A stretch of DNA of 24,621 bases from VMCP01 sp965655465. GTDB lineage: Bacteria; Bacteroidota; Bacteroidia; NS11-12g; UBA955. The stretch is taken from contig CBFHGY010000025.1 of the NCBI GenBank assembly GCA_965655465.1, forward strand, positions 1 through 24,621, written 5' to 3'. The first letter of the stretch is position 1. Each line of letters starts with the position of its first letter. This document shows positions 1 to 7,132 of the stretch, piece after piece. The notes under the pieces were generated by a model. That model was not told the DNA's origin and searched no databases. It saw only the letters and a list, made by a program, of their open reading frames with translations. The translations under genes were made by a program, and so were the position numbers.

Positions 1-105
1 AGGCATTCCATAAATGCGCTTGGGGTGCATATCCAAATAACCGAAATAACCGATAATTATCAACGTTAACAGAAATCGGAAGCTATGCCGTATGGGTGCG
101 TTCAT
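1..105 (-). CDS. Start of an unknown membrane protein, cut by the window edge
   Basis: Reading the minus strand, an ATG at 105-103 opens a frame that stays open for 35 codons to the window edge. It begins three bases after the dnaG stop codon (109-111). The translation starts MNAPIRHSFRF and continues into a hydrophobic stretch (about residues 11-24, rich in L, I, G, F and Y) followed by a basic segment (HPKR). That is the pattern of an N-terminal membrane anchor or signal anchor with positive residues on both sides. The tight spacing suggests co-transcription with dnaG. I do not recognise the family, and 35 residues are too few to prove the frame is coding. A competing plus-strand frame is open over bases 1-69. 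Confidence 0.4.
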   Translation of the reverse strand, partial: MNAPIRHSFRFLLTLIIIGYFGYLDMHPKRIYGMP

Positions 106-108
106 TTT

Positions 109-2025
109 TTATCGGGAAACCACCGACCCTAATTGGCTGGCAATTTTTAATTTCATTTCATTTAAATACATCAAGAATTCTAAAATTTCTTCAGGATCTT
201 CATTAACATCGGATAATTTTTCTTGTTCTTTCAAGATAAGTTCTTCGATTTTTGTCCTTCTTAAATTCAGAAATACATCTACAATTTCTTGCTTTAAATT
301 ATCGCCATCTTTTTTTACATAGATCATATTTTTCTCAAAATGATCGCTCAGTTTATGTTCATCGGTATAAACAGAAGCTGCGAAGGAGGCAATATTTAAG
401 TTTGAATGGGCTATAAAATCTTCTGCACTTAACCAGGCATTATCTTGATGGTAAAAATCCAATAATTCGTTCATCATGGAACGATTTTCATCGTGTGCAA
501 ACACGACACTTTCATCCGCCAAATATTCACTCACGATAAAGTCTATCACGCGCATTTCTTCGGTAAAAACTTCATTTCCGTACCGAATCATCAAGCGCAA
601 CAATGCCTTTTCTTGATGGATATCATTCAGGGTTATCGTGCTGATATAGGCCGGTGTTTTCTCAATTAGAGAATTGACCTCATTTAAGAGTTGTTGCCCT
701 TCATTTACACGTTTTTTTCGCAGTAATTTCGAAAGTTCTTGATGCAACACTTCTGTATTGGTATCGCATACGCGTTCCAATTCTTTTACCAAGGCATCGC
801 GCTTTAATAAATCGTTTATCAGCGCAACCGATTGTAAAATATCTCGAAGGGCTTCGGACCGTTTTATCGGATCATTTCCACAATCATTAAAGAGCAGTTT
901 TGCTTTAAAAACGATAAAATTTTCTTCATGATCATGGAGGTATTCTTTGAATTTTTCGGGACCTAATTCTTTGCAATAGGAGTCTGGATCTTGTCCTACT
1001 GGCATGGCTACAACCCGTACGTTCAGTCCTTCTTCTAAGAGCAAATCGATTCCTCTGAGGGATGCTTTAATTCCAGCGGCATCGCCATCATAAACAGCCG
1101 TGGCATTATCGGTAAACCGTTTAATAAGTCGTATTTGTCCCGGTGTTAATGCAGTTCCACTGCTGGCCACTGCATTTTCAATACCCGATTGGTGAAGGGT
1201 CAATACGTCTGTATACCCTTCCATTAAAAGGGCTTTATTTTCTTTTCGAATGGCATTTTTAGCCTGAAAAACGGCGTAAAGGAAGTCACTCTTCTTGTAT
1301 AACGGAGTTTCCGGGGAGTTAACATATTTGGGCGCTTTATCTACATTACCCATAATACGGCCCGCAAATCCAGCAATTTTACCGCTTACATCGAATAGGG
1401 GAAAAATCACGCGATTACGAAATAAATCATAATAGGTTCCGTCTTTTTCACGCTCCTTTATAAGTCCTCCTAAGAGTAACAATTCATTGGAATATCCCGC
1501 TTTTTTAGCATGATCGTAAAAGGCGGTCCAACTGTTTGGACTGTATCCCAATCTCCATTTTTTAATGGTATCTATCGTATACCCTCTTTCTTTAAAATAA
1601 GGAAGTGCGATGGTATGACCTTCTTGAGATTCGTGCAGTTGCTGCTCAAAAAATTGGAGTGCAAATTCATTCAGGGCTTTTAGACCTTCTTTTTCACGTT
1701 GCTCTTGCATCGCTTCATCGCGATTATCGGTATCGGTTTCTACCAATTGTACTCCAAAACGTTTAGCCAATTCACGTGCAGCTTCTACGAAGGTAAGCTG
1801 ATCAATTTCCATCAAAAACTGTATAGAATTGCCTCCTTTCTGACACCCGAAACATTTATAAATATTAAGACTTGGAGTTACGGTAAAACTGGGTGTTTTT
1901 TCATCGTGGAAGGGACAATTCCCTTTGTAACCAGAGCCCGATCTCTTCAATTTCACATAATCTCCCACTAAATCTTCAATGGGAACCGTTTGTAATAAGT
2001 GATTTATGGAATGGGGACTGATCAT
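109..2025 (-). CDS. dnaG: DNA primase DnaG
   Basis: This enzyme synthesises the RNA primers for lagging-strand and origin replication and works with the replicative helicase DnaB. The 638-aa protein has the full bacterial layout. The N-terminal zinc-binding domain shows C37-x2-H40 and C58-x2-C61, with the CPFHDEKTPSF motif. The catalytic core carries the TOPRIM signatures EGYTDV (about residue 268) and the DGDAAG acidic motif (about 314). The remaining ~200 residues form the variable helicase-interacting domain, which is poorly conserved as expected. The length is typical for Bacteroidota. A TAnnTTTG promoter element lies at 2038-2045, 12 nt before the ATG. The gene diverges from the M20 amidohydrolase and is followed almost immediately by the partial minus-strand frame at 1-105. 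Confidence 0.98.
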   Translation of the reverse strand: MISPHSINHLLQTVPIEDLVGDYVKLKRSGSGYKGNCPFHDEKTPSFTVTPSLNIYKCFGCQKGGNSIQFLMEIDQLTFVEAARELAKRFGVQLVETDTDNRDEAMQEQREKEGLKALNEFALQFFEQQLHESQEGHTIALPYFKERGYTIDTIKKWRLGYSPNSWTAFYDHAKKAGYSNELLLLGGLIKEREKDGTYYDLFRNRVIFPLFDVSGKIAGFAGRIMGNVDKAPKYVNSPETPLYKKSDFLYAVFQAKNAIRKENKALLMEGYTDVLTLHQSGIENAVASSGTALTPGQIRLIKRFTDNATAVYDGDAAGIKASLRGIDLLLEEGLNVRVVAMPVGQDPDSYCKELGPEKFKEYLHDHEENFIVFKAKLLFNDCGNDPIKRSEALRDILQSVALINDLLKRDALVKELERVCDTNTEVLHQELSKLLRKKRVNEGQQLLNEVNSLIEKTPAYISTITLNDIHQEKALLRLMIRYGNEVFTEEMRVIDFIVSEYLADESVVFAHDENRSMMNELLDFYHQDNAWLSAEDFIAHSNLNIASFAASVYTDEHKLSDHFEKNMIYVKKDGDNLKQEIVDVFLNLRRTKIEELILKEQEKLSDVNEDPEEILEFLMYLNEMKLKIASQLGSVVSR

Positions 2026-2037
2026 AAATTAGAATTT

Positions 2038-2045
2038 CAAATATA
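2038..2045 (-). promoter_or_regulatory. Bacteroidota-type promoter element for dnaG
   Basis: TATATTTG read on the minus strand fits the Bacteroidota -7 consensus TAnnTTTG and lies 12 nt before the dnaG start codon. I see no clear -33 TTG box at the usual distance. Functional assignment is inferred from motif and position. Confidence 0.5.
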
Positions 2046-2082
2046 CGGAACTTCCAGAATTCGAAGGTTTTCACAATTTCAT

Positions 2083-2090
2083 TATCTTCG
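2083..2090 (+). promoter_or_regulatory. Near-consensus promoter element for the M20 amidohydrolase
   Basis: TATCTTCG has one mismatch to TAnnTTTG and lies 12 nt before the ATG at 2103, in the 77-bp divergent gap shared with dnaG. It is weaker evidence than the perfect matches elsewhere in the window. Confidence 0.35.
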
Positions 2091-2102
2091 TGTTATCAAA
2101 TT

Positions 2103-3305
2103 ATGCTTTCAAGCGCACTTATGCCCCAAATTAAAGCGAATGCAAAAACGCTTTTGCCTGAGTTAATAAATATCCGACGCAATATTCATCAAAACCCTGA
2201 ATTGTCATTTCAAGAATTCGAAACCCAAAAAAAGGTAGAATCCTATTTAAACGGTTTGGGATTAGAAACACAAAGAGTAGCAAATACGGGTGTTGTTGCG
2301 CTCATAAAGGGCAAACATCCAGAAAAACGCTGTGTGGCATTAAGAGCCGACATGGACGCGCTACCCATAACGGAAGTAAAAGATGGTCGTGAATACAGAA
2401 GCCAGAATGAAGGCGTAATGCATGCATGCGGTCATGACGTACATACCACCTCGTTATTAGGAGCTGCGAACATATTAACCCACCTTAGAGAGTCCTTTGA
2501 AGGTACCATTAAATTGATATTCCAACCAGGGGAAGAGAAATTACCGGGGGGAGCAAGTTTGATGATTAAAGAAGGTGTGCTTGAAAATCCGAAAGTAGAT
2601 TTCATGATCGGACAACATGTGATGCCGTTAATCGACACAGGTGGTATTGGCTTTCGAAAAGGTCTGTATATGGCGAGTACGGATGAGATTTTCATAACCG
2701 TTAAGGGTGTTGGAGGTCATGGTGCTTTGCCGCATTTGGCGGTTGACGCGGTTTTAGTGGCATCACATATCGTTGTTGCCATGCAACAAATCGTTTCAAG
2801 AAATCAAAATCCTGCTTTACACAGTGTTTTGTCGTTTGGAAAAATCATAGGTAACGGAGCCACCAATGTACTACCGCCTAGTGTAGAATTGCAGGGCACA
2901 TTCAGAACCGTAGATGAAGTTTGGAGAGCCGAAGCACATGAGAAAATCAAGAAGTTAGCAGAGGGAATTGCGCACGGGATGGGTGCAGAAATTGATTTAG
3001 AAATTCGAAAGGGATATCCTTTTTTAAAGAATGATGAAACACTCACCGACAATTGCGTAGTGGCTGCCGAGGAATTTGTGGGAACTGAGAACGTGGAAGA
3101 ATTGGAGTTATGGATGGCTGCTGAAGACTTTGCATATTATTCTCAGGAGGTTCCTAGCTGTTTTTACCGTTTAGGCACCCGAAATATGCAAAAAGGGACT
3201 CATTTCAGTGTGCATCACCCTTCGTTTGATATCGACGAGGATGCTTTAGAAATTGGCGCAGGTTTAATGGCGCAACTGGCTTTGAATGCCCTAGAAATTC
3301 CTTAA
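2103..3305 (+). CDS. M20D-family metal-dependent amidohydrolase (N-acyl amino acid / hippurate hydrolase type)
   Basis: Members of this family hydrolyse the amide bond of N-acylated amino acids or related conjugates using two metal ions, usually in the cytoplasm. The 400-aa protein has the M20D signature residues: HACGHD with C109 and H111, the FQPGEE motif with E144-E145, H172 in GQHVMP, and the C-terminal HHPSFDID with H371-H372. It aligns in layout to hippuricase/IAA-amino acid hydrolase proteins: a catalytic domain interrupted by a dimerisation lid at about residues 185-300. No signal peptide is seen. The ATG at 2103 is used, but an in-frame ATG at residue 7 is equally plausible. The gene converges on the START-like gene with one base between stop codons. 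The exact substrate cannot be told from sequence. Confidence 0.93.
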   Translation: MLSSALMPQIKANAKTLLPELINIRRNIHQNPELSFQEFETQKKVESYLNGLGLETQRVANTGVVALIKGKHPEKRCVALRADMDALPITEVKDGREYRSQNEGVMHACGHDVHTTSLLGAANILTHLRESFEGTIKLIFQPGEEKLPGGASLMIKEGVLENPKVDFMIGQHVMPLIDTGGIGFRKGLYMASTDEIFITVKGVGGHGALPHLAVDAVLVASHIVVAMQQIVSRNQNPALHSVLSFGKIIGNGATNVLPPSVELQGTFRTVDEVWRAEAHEKIKKLAEGIAHGMGAEIDLEIRKGYPFLKNDETLTDNCVVAAEEFVGTENVEELELWMAAEDFAYYSQEVPSCFYRLGTRNMQKGTHFSVHHPSFDIDEDALEIGAGLMAQLALNALEIP

Positions 3306-3306
3306 A

Positions 3307-3702
3307 CTATGCTCCTATTATGGAGCACAAATCCTCAACGGCTGCGTCCCAAATGGATGCGGCCATATCCGCTTCGTCGGGTTCTACAAATTCGGTTATT
3401 ACCAATTCTACATCGCCTGTTATCGCATCTTGTTCAATTCGAAATTCTAAGTAATCTCCATCGGATTCTAGCAATTCAAATCGGGTATATTTATTGGTAA
3501 CCGATTTACTCATATTGGCATGGTATTCGGTACCATCTTCCCAAGAGAATCTATATTGCCCCCCCCCTAAAATATCCACCCGATCGGCGAACCAACTTTG
3601 TAATCCGGATGGATTCGATATGTATTGATATAAAATTTGAGGCGAAGATCTTAATGAATATTCCAACTCCAACTTCGCTTTTTTTGCTTCTTTTTTTGCC
3701 AT
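3307..3702 (-). CDS. START-like (SRPBCC-fold) domain protein
   Basis: This is a 131-aa protein of the small START-like family that is widespread in Bacteroidota and has no assigned function. The core begins LELEYSLRSSPQILYQYIS, then PSGLQSWFAD, a pattern typical of AHSA1/START ligand-binding folds. The first ten residues are strongly basic (KKEAKKAK). The protein is acidic toward its C terminus and has no signal peptide or membrane segment. A run of nine G residues in the coding strand (plus-strand C tract 3559-3567) encodes three glycines in ILGGGQYRF. This is unusual for an AT-rich gene and is a potential slippage site. The last codons and the stop overlap a perfect hairpin at 3310-3327, and the stop faces that of the M20 gene one base away. 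Confidence 0.85.
   Translation of the reverse strand: MAKKEAKKAKLELEYSLRSSPQILYQYISNPSGLQSWFADRVDILGGGQYRFSWEDGTEYHANMSKSVTNKYTRFELLESDGDYLEFRIEQDAITGDVELVITEFVEPDEADMAASIWDAAVEDLCSIIGA
3310..3327. other. Perfect hairpin at the convergent M20 / START-like gene ends
   Basis: TGCTCC (3310-3315) pairs perfectly with GGAGCA (3322-3327) around the 6-nt loop TATTAT. It lies 4 nt after the M20 stop and inside the last codons of the START-like gene. No T tract follows on either strand, so it is not a standard intrinsic terminator. It may still stabilise 3' ends or limit read-through. Confidence 0.35.
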
Positions 3703-3818
3703 TTCTACAATTTTACCTTAATTCTTATTATAACAGCACTTTTTGTGCCAAAAAATGAATTATTGCAAAGAAATCAAAAAGTTTGGAATTTCAAAATAAT
3801 ATACTATGAATAACTCAT

Positions 3819-3826
3819 TATCTTTG
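3819..3826 (+). promoter_or_regulatory. Perfect TATCTTTG promoter element for the PAP2/GT39 pair
   Basis: TATCTTTG matches the Bacteroidota -7 consensus TAnnTTTG exactly. Only 4 nt separate it from the ATG at 3831, and 16 nt from the in-frame ATG at 3843. If transcription starts a few bases downstream as usual, the transcript is leaderless or the true start is the second ATG. Confidence 0.6.
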
Positions 3827-3830
3827 TAAA

Positions 3831-4433
3831 ATGACGTTTCCCATGCGCCAGATTAAGATTTTCTCCCTTTTATTTTTGGGATTATTGATTTTGGGGATTT
3901 TTATTGGATTTGATCAGGTTACCCTTGCCATTATGAGCATGCATCATGAAATTTTAGATATAGGCATGGTTTATATATCGAAATGGGCAGAATGGCCCCT
4001 GATTGCAATTTCTATTCTTTTGTCATTCTATATATTAGGAAAAAAAGGCTGGATTTGGGGAATGGCATTTGCTATAGAAGGTATCCTTATACAGATGGCT
4101 AAAATCTGGATAAATTGGCCAAGACCCGCGATAAAATTTCCAGATCATGTGCGCGAAATAAGTGGAATCACCCTTTCTCAATGGAAAGCATTTCCTAGTG
4201 GGCATACTGCTGCCGCATTTTTCGGAACGGCACTTTTTGTTTCACTACTCAAGCCTGAATGGCCTAAAGTATTCCAATATTGCAGTATTCTACTCGCCTT
4301 TGCCGTTGGTTATAGCCGCATCTATCTAGGACAACATTCTTTTGAAGATGTAATTGCTGGCGCCTTAGTTGGAATATGGCTTTTTGCTGGATTTTACCAG
4401 TTCTTCCGTTATAAAAAATGGATTAACCCATGA
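3831..4433 (+). CDS. PAP2-family membrane phosphatase (lipid phosphatase)
   Basis: This is a membrane phosphatase of the PAP2 superfamily, which removes phosphate from lipid substrates such as phosphatidic acid or undecaprenyl diphosphate. The 200-aa protein has all three catalytic motifs in order: K91-x6-R98-P99, the PSGH motif at 122-125 (FPSGHTAA), and S162-R163-x5-H169 (SRIYLGQH). Several hydrophobic segments flank them, including one at about residues 9-26. The motif-bearing loops would face the periplasm. The gene overlaps the next one by 4 bp (ATGA), so the two are translationally coupled. The pairing with a lipid-linked sugar transferase suggests a role in recycling or processing a polyprenyl carrier or modifying envelope lipids; that is inference. 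The start may be ATG 3843 rather than 3831, because the promoter element sits only 4 nt from the first. Confidence 0.93.
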   Translation: MTFPMRQIKIFSLLFLGLLILGIFIGFDQVTLAIMSMHHEILDIGMVYISKWAEWPLIAISILLSFYILGKKGWIWGMAFAIEGILIQMAKIWINWPRPAIKFPDHVREISGITLSQWKAFPSGHTAAAFFGTALFVSLLKPEWPKVFQYCSILLAFAVGYSRIYLGQHSFEDVIAGALVGIWLFAGFYQFFRYKKWINP

Positions 4434-6121
4434 AAAAAATACACGTACATCTGATATTTACTTTGCTTAGTTTGGGTATCTTGATGCTCGGTATTAACTG
4501 GCTTCCCTTATTCGATTGGGATGAATTGATATTTGCCGAATCCGCACGAGAAATGAACATTTCTCAAAATTATCTATTTGTTCAAATTGGCTTTGAACCA
4601 TTTTGGGAAAAACCGCCTTTTTTTATCGTTTTACAAGCATTATTCGAACGTATTTTTCAATCTCAGGACCCCTGGGTATATAAAATGCCCAATATTTTAA
4701 CTGGCGTTTTTGCCGTAAATTGGGTTTATCATATTGGCGATCGTCTTGGGAAACGCATGTTGGGTGCGTTTTGGTCTTTAACCATGTTATTTACTTTTGC
4801 ACCCTTTATTTATTGGAGATCGGGTATTATTGATCCTGTATTCAATTTATTTATCGTTTTAAGTCTCTACCAATGGTATAAAATTACTCAGGCAAGCCTC
4901 AAAGAAGAACGTTCTCATTTTTACTACTTGCTTTTTGGCGTTTTTTTAGGCTTTGCCGTACTTACTAAAGGTCCCGTTGCACTTGGAATAGTAGGTTTGG
5001 TTATTTTGTGGGTAAGTGGCAGTCGTGCAAAATGGCATGAGGTATTGAACTGGAAAATGATTTTAAGCCTGATTGGTTTGGCTTCCGTGCTTTTCCTGTG
5101 GATATTTCCCTTGCTACAATCTAACGGATCGGTATTTCTTCAAGAGTTTTTTAAATATCAGTGGGTGGTTTTTAAAGGTCAATATTCAGAATGGCACAAT
5201 CAACCGTGGTTCTACCATATAGTCGTGTTGTTCTACTTGGCATTTCCCGCCTCCATTTTAGCAATGCCCCATTTAATCGGTAATCGCATAATGGACCGAA
5301 ATGTAGATGTTTGGCATTTATTTATGCGTGCATTATTTTGGGTCGTACTGATCATATTCTCAATTTCAACCACGAAAATTATTCATTACAGCAGCTTGTG
5401 TTGGTGGCCCCTCACCTATTTTGGCGCATATCAAGTGTATTTGGTACATACCAATCGTTGGCATTTCCCAAAATGGTTATTATTGCCCTTAAGCATTTCA
5501 GCTATCGGAATTGGAGTTTTACTTTGGGCACTTCCCCTTATTGCCATGACACCAACACTACCTGCTTGGATTTGGGAAAAGTTGGATGTCTTTACCCGTG
5601 GCTTACTGTCAGAAAAACAAACATGGTCATGGACCTCTCTTTTACCCGCTGCCTTATTCACGTTCTGGTTTTTAAGTTGGTGGTTATTACACCTTATAGG
5701 ACGCAAACCCAATGCCGGTATGCTTTTTCTAATTTCCGGTGCCGTGGCATTAAGCAGCAGCCTGTGGCTGCTTCCCCCTATTTCAAAAATACTTCAGGGT
5801 CCACTTACCCGTACTATAAAAACAGAAACCCAAAAAGGGGTATTTTTAGAAGCTTGGCACTTTAAAACCTTTGCTTTGTATTTCCACGGTAATTTTTTAC
5901 CCAAAGATTTCCAACATTTAAATCCAGAGTTTCCAAACAAAGAATCCGAACCTTATCCTAAACAAAGTGCTCGCCGTTCTCATGCTATGAACACTGTGAA
6001 CCAAGAACTTACTAAAGTCATTACTAAAAACACGTATACCCCCGATTATGAATTTTCTAGAAAGTTTGTGAAGGAAAAAAACTTGGGTGGGTATATTCTG
6101 TGGAGAAAGAAAGCTCCTTAA
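4430..6121 (+). CDS. GT39/ArnT-type integral membrane glycosyltransferase
   Basis: This is a polytopic membrane enzyme of the dolichyl-phosphate-mannose mannosyltransferase (PMT_2/ArnT) type, which transfers a sugar from a polyprenyl-phosphate donor to an acceptor on the periplasmic face. The 563-aa protein has an N-terminal membrane segment followed by the catalytic acidic loop WDELIFAESAREM (about residues 24-36). It also has the amphipathic WEKPPFF segment, RSGIIDPVF, and LTKGPVAL typical of this group, then many more hydrophobic helices. A soluble tail of about 100 residues ends the protein. The start overlaps the PAP2 stop by 4 bp. The donor, and whether the acceptor is lipid A, protein or a glycan, cannot be decided here. 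ArnT is the best-known relative, but none of its aminoarabinose pathway partners is present. Confidence 0.88.
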   Translation: MKKIHVHLIFTLLSLGILMLGINWLPLFDWDELIFAESAREMNISQNYLFVQIGFEPFWEKPPFFIVLQALFERIFQSQDPWVYKMPNILTGVFAVNWVYHIGDRLGKRMLGAFWSLTMLFTFAPFIYWRSGIIDPVFNLFIVLSLYQWYKITQASLKEERSHFYYLLFGVFLGFAVLTKGPVALGIVGLVILWVSGSRAKWHEVLNWKMILSLIGLASVLFLWIFPLLQSNGSVFLQEFFKYQWVVFKGQYSEWHNQPWFYHIVVLFYLAFPASILAMPHLIGNRIMDRNVDVWHLFMRALFWVVLIIFSISTTKIIHYSSLCWWPLTYFGAYQVYLVHTNRWHFPKWLLLPLSISAIGIGVLLWALPLIAMTPTLPAWIWEKLDVFTRGLLSEKQTWSWTSLLPAALFTFWFLSWWLLHLIGRKPNAGMLFLISGAVALSSSLWLLPPISKILQGPLTRTIKTETQKGVFLEAWHFKTFALYFHGNFLPKDFQHLNPEFPNKESEPYPKQSARRSHAMNTVNQELTKVITKNTYTPDYEFSRKFVKEKNLGGYILWRKKAP

Positions 6122-6138
6122 TATTAGACTTATTGTAC

Positions 6139-6146
6139 TAATTTTG
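6139..6146 (+). promoter_or_regulatory. TAnnTTTG promoter element for the arginase-family gene
   Basis: TAATTTTG lies 17 nt after the GT39 stop and 18 nt before the ATG at 6165. This suggests the arginase-family gene has its own promoter and supports 6165 as its start over upstream in-frame codons. Confidence 0.45.
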
Positions 6147-6164
6147 AGCGTTAAACAACTCCGT

Positions 6165-7094
6165 ATGAATAAGAAAGAGCTAAACATTATTGTTTCGGGA
6201 TGGGAATACGGAGCAGGTAAATCAGGTACATCTAAAGGACCCGATGCCCTGCTACAGGAATTGCAAACACATATCACTTTACCTAGTGAACCTACACGTA
6301 TTGAACAAAAAGTTGAAGCTGAGGATGTTGAGATTATTCATTTCCCGCATCTTAAGCGCGCCAAACACCTCATTGGACACCAATCACGACTTGCCGATCT
6401 TATTGAATCACAAACGTCAAAACCTTTCACCCTTTTATTGAGCGGGGATCATAGCAATGCCATAGGTGGTATGGCTGGTTTTTGTAGAAATCGAAATCCT
6501 GAAGAAATTGGAATCATTTGGGTCGATGCGCATTTAGACCTGCATTCTCCCTACACCACACCTAGTGGAAATATTCATGGGATGTCGGTAAATACCGCTA
6601 TCGAAATCGATAATTTGGCATGTAAAGTAAACAATCTGGATACAGAGTGTATTCAACTTTGGGAGCAGATTAAGGGTCTCAAAAAGACCGATGCTATTCC
6701 TGCGGAAAACATAGTTTTTATAGGTATTCGCAGTTACGAAGATCCTGAAATTCGCTTGGTTCAAGACTCAGGAATCAAGGTTATTTTTGCTGAAGACATT
6801 CATAAAAATGGGATTGAATGGACCCTAGAGCAGGTACAATTACACTTAGGGACTCAATGCAAAGAATGGTATGTTTCCTTTGATGTAGACAGTATGGATC
6901 CCTCTGTTTCTACGGGTACGGGAACGCCGGTTGTGGGCGGCTTGACAAAGGCACAAGCACAAGCATGCTTAGAATTTTTCTGGTCACAGGAACAAACCCG
7001 ATGTTTGGAAATCACAGAAATAAATCCAGAGTTAGACACGCAAATCCCCATGGCCAAACAAGTGGCAGATATTATCGCCCCATTGTTTTCCTAG
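6165..7094 (+). CDS. Arginase / agmatinase / formimidoylglutamase family (ureohydrolase)
   Basis: This is a dinuclear-manganese hydrolase that releases urea or formamide from a guanidino or formimino substrate. The 309-aa protein has every metal-binding motif: SGDHS with H96, DAHLD with D121, H123 and D125, and SFDVDSMDP with D240 and D242. SGNIHGM (134-140) and EINPELD (286-291) follow the arginase pattern, so arginase (rocF) is the first guess. The usual GGDHS is SGDHS here. No ornithine aminotransferase or histidine-degradation neighbour is present to settle the substrate. The ATG at 6165 is chosen because the homologous region begins right after it and a promoter element lies just upstream. 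The frame remains open further upstream into the GT39 gene. It converges on the acyl-CoA reductase gene. Confidence 0.9.
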   Translation: MNKKELNIIVSGWEYGAGKSGTSKGPDALLQELQTHITLPSEPTRIEQKVEAEDVEIIHFPHLKRAKHLIGHQSRLADLIESQTSKPFTLLLSGDHSNAIGGMAGFCRNRNPEEIGIIWVDAHLDLHSPYTTPSGNIHGMSVNTAIEIDNLACKVNNLDTECIQLWEQIKGLKKTDAIPAENIVFIGIRSYEDPEIRLVQDSGIKVIFAEDIHKNGIEWTLEQVQLHLGTQCKEWYVSFDVDSMDPSVSTGTGTPVVGGLTKAQAQACLEFFWSQEQTRCLEITEINPELDTQIPMAKQVADIIAPLFS

Positions 7095-7132
7095 TTTTTC
7101 GTTTTGATTTCAGAAATTAGCCGGTTAAAATT

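Noticed and set aside
1..69. Plus-strand frame open to a TAA at 67-69, which could be the end of a gene from the left
   Set aside because: Only 22 codons are visible. The competing minus-strand frame starts with an ATG right after dnaG and has a membrane-anchor pattern, so it is the more likely coding strand. Not settled.
3738..3750. Small inverted repeat GCAC-TTTTT-GTGC upstream of the START-like gene
   Set aside because: The stem is only four base pairs and could be chance in this sequence.
4430..6121. A polymyxin-resistance (arn) locus
   Set aside because: The transferase is only ArnT-like in type. None of the arnA, arnB, arnC or arnD genes is present, so that function is not supported.
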